Origin: Antrodiella citrinella
Lineage: Eukaryota; Basidiomycota; Agaricomycetes; Polyporales; Steccherinaceae
Assembly: GCA_004802725.1 (NCBI GenBank)
Contig: SGPM01000191.1
Location: 1-52,010 of the forward strand
Reading direction: 5' to 3'
Length of the DNA: 52,010 bases
How positions within the stretch are numbered: the first letter of the stretch is position 1; every line of letters begins with the position of its first letter. The notes under the pieces were generated by a model, which was not told where the DNA came from, ran no database searches, and saw nothing but the letters and a program-made list of their open reading frames with translations. A program made the position numbers and the translations under genes. This document shows positions 35,160-45,950 of this stretch, in pieces.

Positions 35160-36118
35160 TGTCTCTATAATACCATGTGATTGAACCTACAAAATCTGTC
35201 TATCAAGTGAATGAAGGGTAAAAGCTTGGATTCGTGACGAGCCCATGGTGATGACGGTTGCATCGCATTGGATTGCAAGGTGTATCGGAACGTATGTGTT
35301 GTATGGATATATTGGCGGAGTCGTAGTGTGAGATCCAAGAAAAGCGACATGAGTCGGTGCTCATATCAAAAACATAGATTCTGGAAGAACGATTACAGCG
35401 TCCACGGTATGAACTGGAAAGACATAATCACGCACCGTGGAACCCAGGAACGGCGAGGAGCGTGAGAGGCAACTCTCATGCAGGATCCGTGTGAACCGAC
35501 GCCCCGCCTTTTGTTGAAGATGAGCACTGGGAGACGCACTAACACTTCATCAGCTCTGAAGTCAGCCAAACTTTGTGTGCGTATGTGTGCGTATGAGCCA
35601 ACTCTGTGGACACCTATGATCTGCGCTCTCTGAACAAATCCAGCCACGGATGCTCTATCTACGAGAATTCAAGTCATCCGTATATAGGTGAGAGTGAAGG
35701 AAGGGCTGTACAACAGCCCCCCAAAAGGGACGGACGCACCTTAAAGATTAAAACACGCTTCCCTGGTATGTTCAACGATGTCGAACATTGTGCATTCAGC
35801 CTCGTCGAGGGTCCGATTTGGCACTGTCAACGGATGGTGCATCAACGCACAAAGGCCATGATTTGGACATATTCAGGTGAGGCAACTGCAAGTCGCTCCA
35901 GTCTTGTCAAAAACCCAAAGAGAACGGTACGTACTTCTTATGTGCACTTGGATGTTCGACATATCTTTGGACGACCGACGAGGGTACGTTGATCGTTTGG
36001 AATGTGCAGGAACAGCCGTCAGCTAGAATGAAAGAAACGAAGACTCCTGGTAACGTACTCGAGAGTCAGCCACAAAGGGAAGCTAGGAACAACTGAACAT
36101 GGCCCAAAAGACCGTAGT
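35160..36118. other. Intergenic, no supported gene
   Basis: Only short frames. A plus-strand stretch at 35606-35992 contains possible splice signals (GTACGT at 35929) but no recognisable protein. Confidence 0.35.
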
Positions 36119-36733
36119 CTATGCAGCAACAATGAAATATGTCCACTGTACGCTTGCTCGTGTAGCGTCTGAGATTATCCTTGCAGCAATACAATTCTTC
36201 CTGTTGAAAGCTAGAGGCCTGTTAGCTGGTTCGATCGGCGAGTACACGACGCGCACCGTATACTCAAAACATCTCCTTTCAATGTCCTCTGGATATTTCG
36301 CCTCGTTAATAGATCGCAGGCATTGGAACACTTGGAGGTTAGATTTTGTCTTCCATTGCCAGCTCAACCTCGTCGTTGTTCTCAATGCAAGCAAACGGGG
36401 GCGTGCGGGTGTGCGTGCTGCCATGGACCTGGAGGCACATAGGAGTTTGTAGTTGCGAAAGGCGTACCATTGGATCGATGACTCTAATGCCGTGTCTTCA
36501 CAAACCTTCAAAATCCGGAGGAGACGAACGAGTCTAACCTGGTGCAAGGACGATGTGGTGAGGGCCGCGACACCCTCGCGAACGGTGTCGCAGTATTCGC
36601 TATCAGGGAGATTTCCATGTTCGTAGACTTGAACAACATGGAAGGTTGGATGGAGGACAGGTAGGGGAGTATACATGGCGTCATGACGAGTAGGTAGTAG
36701 GGTATAGCTCTCTAGGACTAGAGGTGTTTGCAA
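36119..36733 (-). other. Unassigned minus-strand reading frame (possible gene relic)
   Basis: A 200-codon open frame with no ATG at its start (first ATG about 19 codons in). The first half reads like protein (LPVLHPTFHVVQVYEHGNLP, EGVAALTTSSLHQVRLVRLL) while the second half is Arg/Ser-rich and looks out of frame. It could be the remains of an LRR-type gene. No motif is decisive. Confidence 0.3.
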
Positions 36734-36942
36734 GTCAAGTCACATCTACAGACGTCGTGAGATGCAATTATCCGCAAAGACGTACAATAAACAGTCAATT
36801 TACATCCTCCATTGTCTTATCTTTTGTGCTGCAAAGTGAATACAACCAATCCAACGATGGTGAGGTGAACATTCCACGACAACGAGCTGCGTCGATCTGA
36901 GCAAATACTGGATGTTCCTCAGCCCATCCCACATCCACACCT

Positions 36943-37216
36943 TCAACTCCCTTTGTCTCCAACGACAACAGTACTCTCAGTGTCGCCAATTTCAACCACC
37001 CCCAGCCCAACGCCGAACTGCTTCGAGTAACCGTGCTTCAATAGAGTTCTACCCAACTTCTTCATCGCCTCCGTGATCTCGCCCCCTGCAAATTCAATTG
37101 AACATCTGAGCATTCCCTACTCATCCGACCAACGGGTGACTCACTGTGCACATGCGACCTCCTCGTTCTATCCTTCCTCCACAGCCGTCTGAATACATTG
37201 CCCATGGTATCTGGTT
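36943..37216 (-). CDS. Two C-terminal exons of an unidentified protein
   Basis: Minus-strand exons 37216-37145 and 37085-36943, joined by a 59-nt intron (GTGAGT...TTGCAG), read through in one frame: a basic NVFRRLWRKDRTRRSHV segment, then ITEAMKKLGRTLLKHGY and GVGLGVVEIGDTESTVVV, ending at a TGA. An acceptor precedes 37216 but the exon before it (possibly ending at a GTAAGA near 37273) does not join in a matching phase. The family is not recognised and the start is unknown. Confidence 0.4.
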
Positions 37217-39049
37217 CTAGCAAAACATCACTGAGTGTTTCTTCAACGACAATTGGTCGGTTGATACTCTTACCTCGGGAGATGGTACCCCTATGAAGTG
37301 GACTTTGTCAGGCGACGTGTAGATTCGGTTAGAGATGGTGCAGATGTTGAGTTAAACCTGGCACTTGAACCGCAGTGCAAGATTGTCTCGAGTCTGACGT
37401 TTACCATATACCGCTTGTCTGACATCGCGGGAAACATCGATAACGCTCGCGCCTTACCCCTTGACCGTCAGCAGAAATCTTTGAGAGCATTCACCATGGA
37501 AATGTACTTGTCACTCGTAGCGACGTAGCGGTCGACTCGTACGGAGCTGTAAACACGAAGGCAAAGATAGAATCTCGCCTTCTATCATGCAGTCTCACTC
37601 TCCGTGATTGTTACATTGCGACCATCTTCTCCTAGTTACTGCCAATCATTCACCCATTCTCCTTTGCATCGCCATATCGACTTCCTCGTACGCAATGTGA
37701 ATGTCAGTACTCGCGATACGAAACATCTAGGTCGACAGGCTACTAAAGGAGCCTCTTGACCGCGTCTACTCGCTCGTAGTCTTGGAGGTGGATGACGAGT
37801 CAGCCACAAATACGCCGAGTGCAAACAAGAGACAGCGTACCATACACCGTCCCAACATCAGTGTTCTGCCGTCATAACTGTGAATATGATGTTCTCAGCC
37901 CAACGTCGCCCTTTATCATGTTTTCGTGCCATTTCCTCTAGTTATATCATAATTCAAAGAATGCGACAGTCAGAGACGATTACACTTCATGATCAATCCG
38001 AACTGCTCACCGACATCTTCCCCAGGTAAATGACAGCGCCTCGTAAGCATAAACAGTCGCATGGTAGTGACCACTCATTGGTGCAAATGCCTACGGCCGC
38101 GCATCCAGAGACAACTCTCGTCGCGTTTGTGACACTTTTCAATAACGCACGAATGCACGTGTTGTCGTTCGGTGGGCCTGTACAGAAGTTGTAAGGTTGT
38201 GTATAAGACCACAGATACACTGTACCCACCTGTAGGCCTCACCTCCATGTGAAAGCACACTTCTTCCGCGTTTTGCGACTCTCGGTGATGTCGGTCGATG
38301 GCTGAACGACTGCATCGTGTGAACGCGATAGAAGGGACTATTTGGTGAAAGAGAAAGATATCAGAGGGTGGGCAGCTGTAGATATTGGATAAGTCTCGTG
38401 AAAGCCTGCACAAACGCGGTACGTACCTTCACAAATCCGAAATCCTTGCCCCCGTCCTCACGACAGCATCTCGTCCATGTATCGAAGAGCTCAGGCGAGG
38501 CCGGGCAGCAGTGTCCTGCGACCATCACCCACATTGCTCGTCATACGCAGCACCTTGAGCTCAAAGCGCGTGAATGGCAGCGGCGTCTGCGACTGGGCAC
38601 ATATATCAGGTTGCGCTGTTGGCTGCAGGCCCACACGAACGGCGTCCTAGTGGAGAGAGTTGACCGAGTTCCGATCACAGTCGGAGTGGAGGTTGTCTGC
38701 AAAATACTTCGAGCTTAAGCTCCGTGTTGGAGCTAGTGCCTCCTGCACAAAATATCAGCTCGGAAGCTGAGAGTCAGCAACGAGTGAAGTCGAACATAAC
38801 AAGCACCACACGTTGGTTCTTACAGCATCTATCTCTCTATCTTCACAAGTTTGATCCTTCGCCAGTCATGACTGACACGTTGGCTTTGTCTGTTGAGCTA
38901 TCAGTTGAAGAACGAGAATCAAATCACATGAACATAAATACCTGCAAATACGCAGGACTCTGCGGTCCAGACGATTCAGTTCATCACCGAGCAAACTGTT
39001 AAGTCTGAGGAACGTATATCATATTTTGGACTCTCGCAATCTTTCGCAT
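37217..39049. other. Long stretch without a supported gene
   Basis: One minus-strand frame at 38229-37993 (78 codons, Cys-rich, with ATRVVSGCAAVGICTNE) looks protein-like but no start or second exon could be joined. The rest shows only short frames. Confidence 0.35.
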
Positions 39050-40728
39050 CTACTCTAGCTGTCTACCACCCGAAGTTGCATCTAACAAAGTGTCCTTGGA
39101 CGGGTGAACGCCCGGTAAACGCAGTACAACACGGCTGGAAGTCACTAATACATCTTTCGCTCGGCAACTTACCCACGTTTCAGCGCCATTGAGACTACAT
39201 GCCTCAAGCAAGGTGTCTGCCTGGATCAAGGCACACCTGCAAAATTCGTCCAGTGCCGGAAGATATATCTTGATCATCCCTTGCTTGTGAATGTGTTTCG
39301 TTACATGTACCACATCGGCCTATGTGGTTCATCCTCAGAACAACATATCATGATGGAGCTGCGAGAACATACCGTGCTCCAGAAGTACACGTATGTGTGC
39401 CCAGCCTTGACAAGAGTTTCATCCTCGGTCACTATACATGAGAATGGCTTGGATAGGATGCATTAGGCGAGGCCTAGCAGGAGATGAGAGACAGTACTAC
39501 CTTGAGGAGAATACCTTCGTCACTTGCACGCCTCTGAAATACTCTGTTATCCTCTCTTATGCTCGCCATCATGTGCCAATCTCACCTTATGAGAAGAAGC
39601 TTTGCTCGTAGACTGAGCCGCCTGTGCATGGGTTGGAAGGACATTGTTGGGGTCGTCATCTAGGACAAACTTGATCAATGTAAGTTTAACGGATCTGCGA
39701 GTGACGATCTTCGGAACTGACCGGTCTGTCTATGGTGCCCTCCTGGAGGAACAATAAGTCACTAGTCAGCACACATCCTCTCCGCGGTATGAAATCACGA
39801 ACCTGGATCGGAGCGGGGGAAACTTTCTTCCCCTCAGGCCTGGCCCCATGAGCTCTCTTAGGCCGTGAGCTATTCGTAATGTCTATGTCAACCCCCTATT
39901 TGTATGGTCAATTGGATGCGACGAGCTGAGCAGTTCATGTAGAGTGCTTACCTTGTCAAAGTCACGTGGAGTGAGGGGTTCGTCGCCCGTAATCACGGTG
40001 GTCTTGTGCCAAGAATGCGACGAATCAGGACATGCGGCGGATGCTGAGTCTGCCTGCGTACCGTTTCCATCTCGCCGGCCTTCGTACCAAAGGTCGCCTT
40101 CCCCTTCCCCTTGTTCTTACTTTTGGACTCATGCGAGCTGTTCTCGACGCCGTCGCCGATCCCCTGGTTCTAAAGTGAATACTTGAAAAGGGGGCAGGCA
40201 TCAGCGTACTCGCCTCGTCGAAGGATTCTGGGTCGAGGTGATCGCCAGCCGGAATGGTGCTTCCAGCGACATTTGTAGCGGCAAGGTGAGCCTTGTACTT
40301 CGCGTACTAGGCGCACATCCAATCAATAGCCAAATGGAGGCGTGCACACGCTACTTACAATGGCTTTTGGTATCCCCGGCGTCATCCTCCCTGGTCTCGG
40401 CGGTTTGTACCCTTGCGTAATGCGCTGTACGCTACTATCAGCACAATGCTAGTAAAAGCTTCGAAGCACTCACCATGTTATCCCAAAAGTGCGGATCCAG
40501 CTTCATCAGCTGCGTAAAGAATAAGGGCAGTCACAATTCATGAGCAGGAGATGGACTGACATCATCATCCGACTTGTCACCTTCCTGCAAAAGGCGATTA
40601 AAATGTCAGGGCGGTCGAAATTTATGAACAGATGAGGGACTGACACCATAATCTGAGTGATCGCCTTCCTGAAAATGGTGGTACCTCCCCTTCTCCACTT
40701 TCCTCTTGACGTTCTTCGAATCCCCCAT
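39050..40728 (-). CDS. Micro-exon gene: about 14 exons, all phase 0, unknown function
   Basis: Minus-strand ATG at 40728 in good context. Exons: 40728-40645, 40584-40561, 40509-40474, 40424-40359, 40306-40214, 40169-40062, 40002-39952, 39895-39803, 39742-39722, 39669-39586, 39533-39501, 39447-39373, 39319-39173, and probably a short last exon ending at 39050. Lengths are 84, 24, 36, 66, 93, 108, 51, 93, 21, 84, 33, 75 and 147, all multiples of three, so every intron is phase 0. Introns are 44-61 nt; one (40213-40170) needs a GC donor. The product is about 319 residues, hydrophilic and basic/acidic in the first two thirds (Lys-Gly rich at about 115-125), with a more folded end (MIKIYLPALDEFCRCALIQ). 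I do not recognise the protein. Confidence 0.6.
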
Positions 40729-40981
40729 CAAGAGGTTGGGGAAGGTCGAGTGCGATTCTTTGGCGCCACCAGATTCGCCAAAACCAGGTTATCACATGAA
40801 ATCAATCGTTATCATATACACGTGGAAATATGGTTAATCGCTACGTCACGTGTCGATCCCCGGTTTTTCTGTCGCAATGAAGGTTGTTTAACGTACACCT
40901 ATCGGAAGCAAGCACCGTTCTCAATTACAGAGTAGATTTGACGTCTAACTCCAAGTAGGAATAAAAAACATCTCAAATCAC

Positions 40982-41190
40982 CAGCTTGTGCCCATTGTGG
41001 ACGGTCACCGCCGTTGAGGTTCTTGATGAATACATGCACTTGTCGAGGTTCTACAAAACTGTCAGCATGATCCACATAACAAACATTACTGACCCACCTA
41101 ACACGGATCAGCCATTCTGGGTGTCTTCCAGCACACGTCAGCGAGTCGAAGCGTGAACTTGAAGGCGATCACATCCTCCCATGATAAGCA
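40982..41190 (-). other. Isolated exon-like fragments (gene relic)
   Basis: On the minus strand a segment reading HPEWLIRV joins across a GTGGGT...GACAG intron to FVEPRQVHVFIKNLNGGDR and PQWAQA, ending at a GTGATT donor near 40981. The reading is clearly protein-like but neither a start nor a continuation was found; the following 250 bases show no exon. It lies between the companion-2 stop and the micro-exon gene. Confidence 0.35.
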
Positions 41191-41251
41191 AGCATACCAC
41201 ATAAATTACCTGACAGGTTTGTCCAAGAAGATACAACTGTCCGAACTGCGA

Positions 41252-43418
41252 CTACTGCACAAGAGGAAACAAATGAGGTAGGATGGGAGGACGTCCAGCA
41301 CGTTCCCAGAATGCCTGAGCGTACCATCCGGCCATGATTGACTCCATACGCTCGAGGTATTGATCAGACGCATGTTGCACAAGCGAAGACGCATCCAGGA
41401 GCTCTTTCGGTGCACCTTCCCACGTGCGCATAACTTGTCGCAGCGCGTCGAGACTCTTCGCGCGCGCACGGACACTGTCTGCACCTAGACCAAATCGGGC
41501 GGAAGGCAGAGCCTGCAAACGAAGCAGTTGATCATCCGGAAAGACTGAGGAAAGGAGGCCTTGGTCGAGTGTCTCCCAGGCCATCTCTGATGTGGGATCC
41601 TCGAAGCGCGGCTTCCGGCGAAGCAGGAGGTGCAGCTGACGGAGTTCGATGCGGAAACCTACTTCACAAAGCTCCCATATCACCTCTTTCGCCATAGGCA
41701 AGGCGGCGATAAAAGGCTGGCCAAACCACAACAGAGGCGCGGTGGACATACGCTCCAACCCGCATACACGATCCATAACTGCTAGCACGGCTTGCTTCCT
41801 TCGCCTCGCCTCGCCTTCTCCCTCAAGCTCACTTGCGGTTCTCGAGTTATGGTTGAGGAACTCACGCCATTCCTGCGGCACGAAGGCAGGCGTATCCGTC
41901 ACCTGAGGGTTCGCCTGCACATACAACCACCCATCTCGAGCGCGAACCCAGTTCTCGAGGTATCTTGCACACCGCTCTACCTTATCGGGCAGCAGAAGCG
42001 CGGGCTCAGGGGTCCAGTACGGCCACGCCTTTCCTGAGGATACCTGACCTCGATTGACCTCGCTCAACCCTTTCTGCCATGCCGCAATGCCCTCCGGCAT
42101 GAAATCGTGCTTGGGATCTTCAAACTTGTTGCGACCCATCTCAGGGCGGTGTTTGTTGACCTTTGGGGCATCTGCACCGTCGGGCTCATCAGCTTTGTTC
42201 GTGTACATGATTAACAGCTACTTACATGGCGCAGACCGTTGCTTGTCACGCGTTGATCTGACAACAAAGGTGGGCGGAGCAATCGAGGTGGAAGGGCGCG
42301 AGAACGACGCAGTTGCTGCCAGAGCAACAGAATGGGAGGGGACGCCGACAGATGTCAAAGGAATGTCCGAATACAGATGAGAGTGGCGGTAGATGAGATA
42401 AAGGTGATACCGTCCGGCGTCACCCTCGTAGACCAAACGTCCATCAGATGTGGCGCAGAGTGCGCTTGGAAGGGTGGTGGCCACAGCGAAGCCCAGACGA
42501 CTAGTACCGTCAAACTGGGCTGGCGTGCGCAGAAACCATACGGGGACACCCAAACGATACAACTCCTGCGCTGTTGCTGGATCAGACGTGACCGCTCCCA
42601 TCAAGTTCAGGTTTACGGAGTGAACTGTGTCCGGATGCGCTTCTGCCATTGGCAGCCTCAACCGGAGGTAAAACTCCAGGAACGCCTCGCCGTACAGCCA
42701 GAATCGTTGAGTGCAGACAACCTGATGGAGCATGTCGCGGTAGCTTGAAGGTAGGGACAGCCGGGCGACAGCTTGTTGCATACTTAAGTAAAAGTACTGC
42801 ATCTTGGGGTTTGCACCACGACGTGCCAACTCTCCGTCGATCCTGCGTGCGGCAGCGTCCACCGAGCGTTTCAGATCGGCGAGGAACTCCAAAGATAGTG
42901 AGCCAAGTGAAGAGCCTGGCGGGGAGGGACGGAAGTCAGAAGGAATGACGTCTCGCCACATGACGGAGTCCTCGTGAGCGCCGTCTGGTTTGCGTCTGAT
43001 CGCCACCATCCAAGGATTGTCGGGGGTGAAAAGCTGCGGCCATAGAATGGGGTCTTCCTTTCCGAAACGACCGTCAGGGTATATCTTGAGCTCGATTTTG
43101 CCGTAGACAGGCAGCGGGACGTAGTCGCTGTTCGGGGATGTAACAATATATTTACAGTCCGCAGTGGCACTGCCACAGCGAGCATCGTGGAAGCGCACAG
43201 GTGCTGTTGAATGGCGAATGAGTCGATGCCGTTGTCTTCGGGCAAAACTGAACGTACGGTCAGATTCAAGAGCCTCACCAAAGGCATGTTTCCAACGAGA
43301 GTCTAGTAAATCACTATCACTGCGGAGACTTCAGATTGATTGGGAAAAAAAAGACGACATTTACTTACGATATCATTGTCGACCGACGAGTCGACGAGTC
43401 CTCAATACAAGAGGGTTC
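41252..43418 (-). CDS. Second homologue of the KDZ companion protein (5' end incomplete)
   Basis: Minus-strand exons 43418-43369, 43319-42226 and 42192-41252 give about 694 residues. The first junction (49-nt intron) is clean; the second needs a short 33-nt intron (GTAAGT...AAAG) to keep frame. It shares with the protein at 21113-18648 the motifs LYRLGVPVWFLR, DPILWPQLFTP and VIWELCEVGFRIELRQLHLLL, in the same order, but lacks the long Pro/Ser linker and is strongly diverged. The exon at 43418 starts at an acceptor with no ATG, so the 5' end is missing or further upstream. No KDZ transposase lies beside this copy. The function is unknown. Confidence 0.7.
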
Positions 43419-43614
43419 CTACAAAAACATAATGCACTGCACTAGCTGAGATCAATCACACGCCACATGTGATAGAAGAGACGATCTGCGAACCTGTAAG
43501 CGACGTGGAAACACCCAAGGGAGGAACACGGTGAACAGCAGACGACATATGGTGACGAAGAAACCGACTGCAAGGGCAAACTCGTATACGTGAACGGAGA
43601 CTCATCGCATCACA

Positions 43615-45365
43615 GACTGAGCAGTCCGTGCAAAACGACATCTCAGCCCGGCTGACTGAACAGTCAACCAAGACCTCGAATTGAACCCTGAAGCCTGAGC
43701 AGGCCTCACGAACCGGAACTACAGAGGCAAAAAGAGGCAAACAAAAAATGAGAACATGACTGATCGAAGCATACAAAACACAGCGAAATTGGCGAAGGGC
43801 AGAACACTGCAGCACGAGTCATAGCCAAATGAATAGCCAAAACCAACGACTCATCCAACACCTCTGCAAAGGCAGCACTATTAAAAGCACCGACACGTCC
43901 AGAAGCACCAACTGCCACCATCCAACGTCTCTGCAAAAGCGGCAACCAGTAGTAGTTCATTCATAGGATCAGAAGTTAGACGTACAAATGAACTTTTTGC
44001 AACTGCCGATCAGGCAAACCTCGGTCTTGTGATCAAGGTGAATCTGGAGAGCAACTTGTGCGATTTGAGGACGGATGGTAAGCCAGAGAACCGTGGCGGG
44101 TCGATTGGCGAGGTGCAAATGAAAGACACAAAGTCAATCACAGACCCGATGAGACTGAACAGTCCCACCAGTGGAATCCACAAAACGAACGAGCCTAACA
44201 CAGGCAGGTCAGAGATGGGAGGAGGGGATGGCCGGTGTCGACTATCCGTGCTCTGGAGTCCGAGTCCGAGTTGATGACCACGATGAGATAGTACTGTGGC
44301 GGGTCGGTGCAGGTGGATTTGCAAAGAGGTGCGAGAGGCGTGTGGTGAGGACGATAATGAGAAGATTCAGAAGAGATGAGAAGATGCAAGACGCCCACAA
44401 CAAGCGAGTGTCGGAGTTGAACTCGGACTTCCAACGAAGTTGAACGAACAGTCCACCGTGAGATTTCATCGGCTCCCTCGCTCCCTCACCCAACCCTCTG
44501 CCCGCCACCACTTGCTATCACGAAGAACATCTAATCGCTCGCTTCAAGACACCTCCGATGCCCCATCGCAAGACGTCGTTGCCCCCGGTTCCCATCTCCT
44601 TTCGCGGAAGCAGACTGTTCAGTCTCTCTTCCGCAGCAGACTTTGCGTCCGCTTTTCGTCCTACCCTCGTTTGACTGCTCAGTCTACGAGACATTGTCGG
44701 TCCACTCTCCAGTCCCACGCCCCCTTGGAACCCCAAACACCGAAGACTAACAGGCAAGTGTTTGATTTGGATGAGCTCTAAATCGTTAATCGCTGTTGTG
44801 ATGGGACGCGGGATGCTGTGGCAGCTGTGCACATTTGCTTCCGTCCAAGAGGCATTTAGGTGTTGTGGCGTAACCTCTTGGTTCTCGGAGGCATATCGTG
44901 AATCTCAATGTGAGTCCCCGCATTTGAATCCGCTTCGCATCACTCATTCGGTTTCCAGATGCATGTTCGGTGATCAATCCATTCTGCTCTGCGATGTAAT
45001 CCGGGACGCCTCGTGGTGTAAGTAACCTGCTTTTGAATCCGTTTCCCATCACTTACTCGGCTTCCAGACGTTGGTCGGTGATCATCTTTTATGTTGTACT
45101 TTCATTGGGCTCTGCGATGTAACCCGGGACGACGTGCGGACTTGACTCCAAGCGTTGGACAGGGTTCAGTTGAACAACCTGACCACCAATCCTTCGGGGT
45201 TTTCGCGCGTGTCGACAGCGCATCGCATCCCCCTCTTTATGATACGTTTCTTTTGAGTTTGATTCGTGTTTCGGTCGGACGATGTTGCCTGTTCAGGCTC
45301 CGCATGTACGCCTCGGTGGACTGGTTAGTCTCCGGGTCCAGTGTTTGTTCATGGACTGTTCAGTC
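43615..45365. repeat. Six copies of the palindrome GACTGNNCAGTC
   Basis: Exact matches at 43615-43626 (AG centre), 43654-43665 (AA), 44153-44164 (AA), 44613-44624 (TT), 44673-44684 (CT) and 45354-45365 (TT). A one-mismatch copy is at 45319-45330 and a half-site AACAGTC near 44446. Centres vary while the arms are constant. Confidence 0.85.
44926..45137. repeat. Diverged direct tandem duplication (~105 bp)
   Basis: 44926-45012 and 45034-45137 share, in order, TTGAATCCG(C/T)TTC, CATCACT(C/T)A(T/C)TCGG, TCGGTGATCA and CTCTGCGATGTAA(T/C)CCGGGACG, with small insertions. Non-coding as far as can be seen. Confidence 0.75.
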
Positions 45366-45620
45366 TGTGTCCTCGGATTTCAGTGTGTCTCGTCGGCGGG
45401 CGTAAGTCCATTTTTGTCGTTCGTCGTCATTATCCTGACTCGTCTATTCTCCAAGGCCGTCCACTGTCTCCATCCTTCCGCGATCTCGTCTGCGTCCTTG
45501 GGGTATGTTTACCTCTCATGGTCTGACGACGCACATGGATATGGGTTCTGGGGGCATTTTCCATCATCGGGCTATGGGGCATTTGTCTTCAAGTTAATGT
45601 GGCACGAACGTTTGTATGTG

Positions 45621-45802
45621 TTCCTTTCTCACTTGTGCGGTGTCTACCCGCTGACGTCGTCGCAACAGGTTTTATCTTGGTCGGTGCTACGTGTGGGCGT
45701 TCTCGGGTTCTCGTCCTCGTGTTTCCTAGGGTGTTCGGGGTTTGTAGGTATTCCCTTCTCACTTGTGCCATGTCTACATGCTGACATCGTCCAACAGCGA
45801 TG
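45621..45802. repeat. Diverged direct repeat, ~50 bp, 129 bp apart
   Basis: The blocks at about 45621-45670 and 45750-45802 both read TTCC(T/C)TTCTCACTTGTGC followed by TGTCTAC, GCTGAC(G/A)TCGTC and CAACAG. Confidence 0.7.
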
Positions 45803-45950
45803 TTCTATTCTATCTTAGTTGACGCTGGGTATGACCTCCTTGCAGCAGCCGTACCTGGCGTTTGAATCAATATTGTCTCGTTGTGCGTCTCAGGATTTTG
45901 CTCATACAACTGTCATTCAGAGAGGTGGTATTTACGTGTCCTTGTTCTAT

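Larger units (their letters stand above)
43419..45950. other. Repeat-rich, gene-free stretch
   Basis: No supported gene over 2.5 kb; a 178-codon plus frame at 45282-45818 is Val/Leu/Ser/Phe-rich, overlaps tandem repeats and shows no motif. It holds six GACTGNNCAGTC palindromes and two diverged tandem duplications, listed separately. Confidence 0.5.

Noticed and set aside
45282..45818. 178-codon plus-strand frame that could look like a membrane protein
   Set aside because: It overlaps two direct repeats and a palindrome, is hydrophobic by T-rich composition, and has no supporting intron or homologue.
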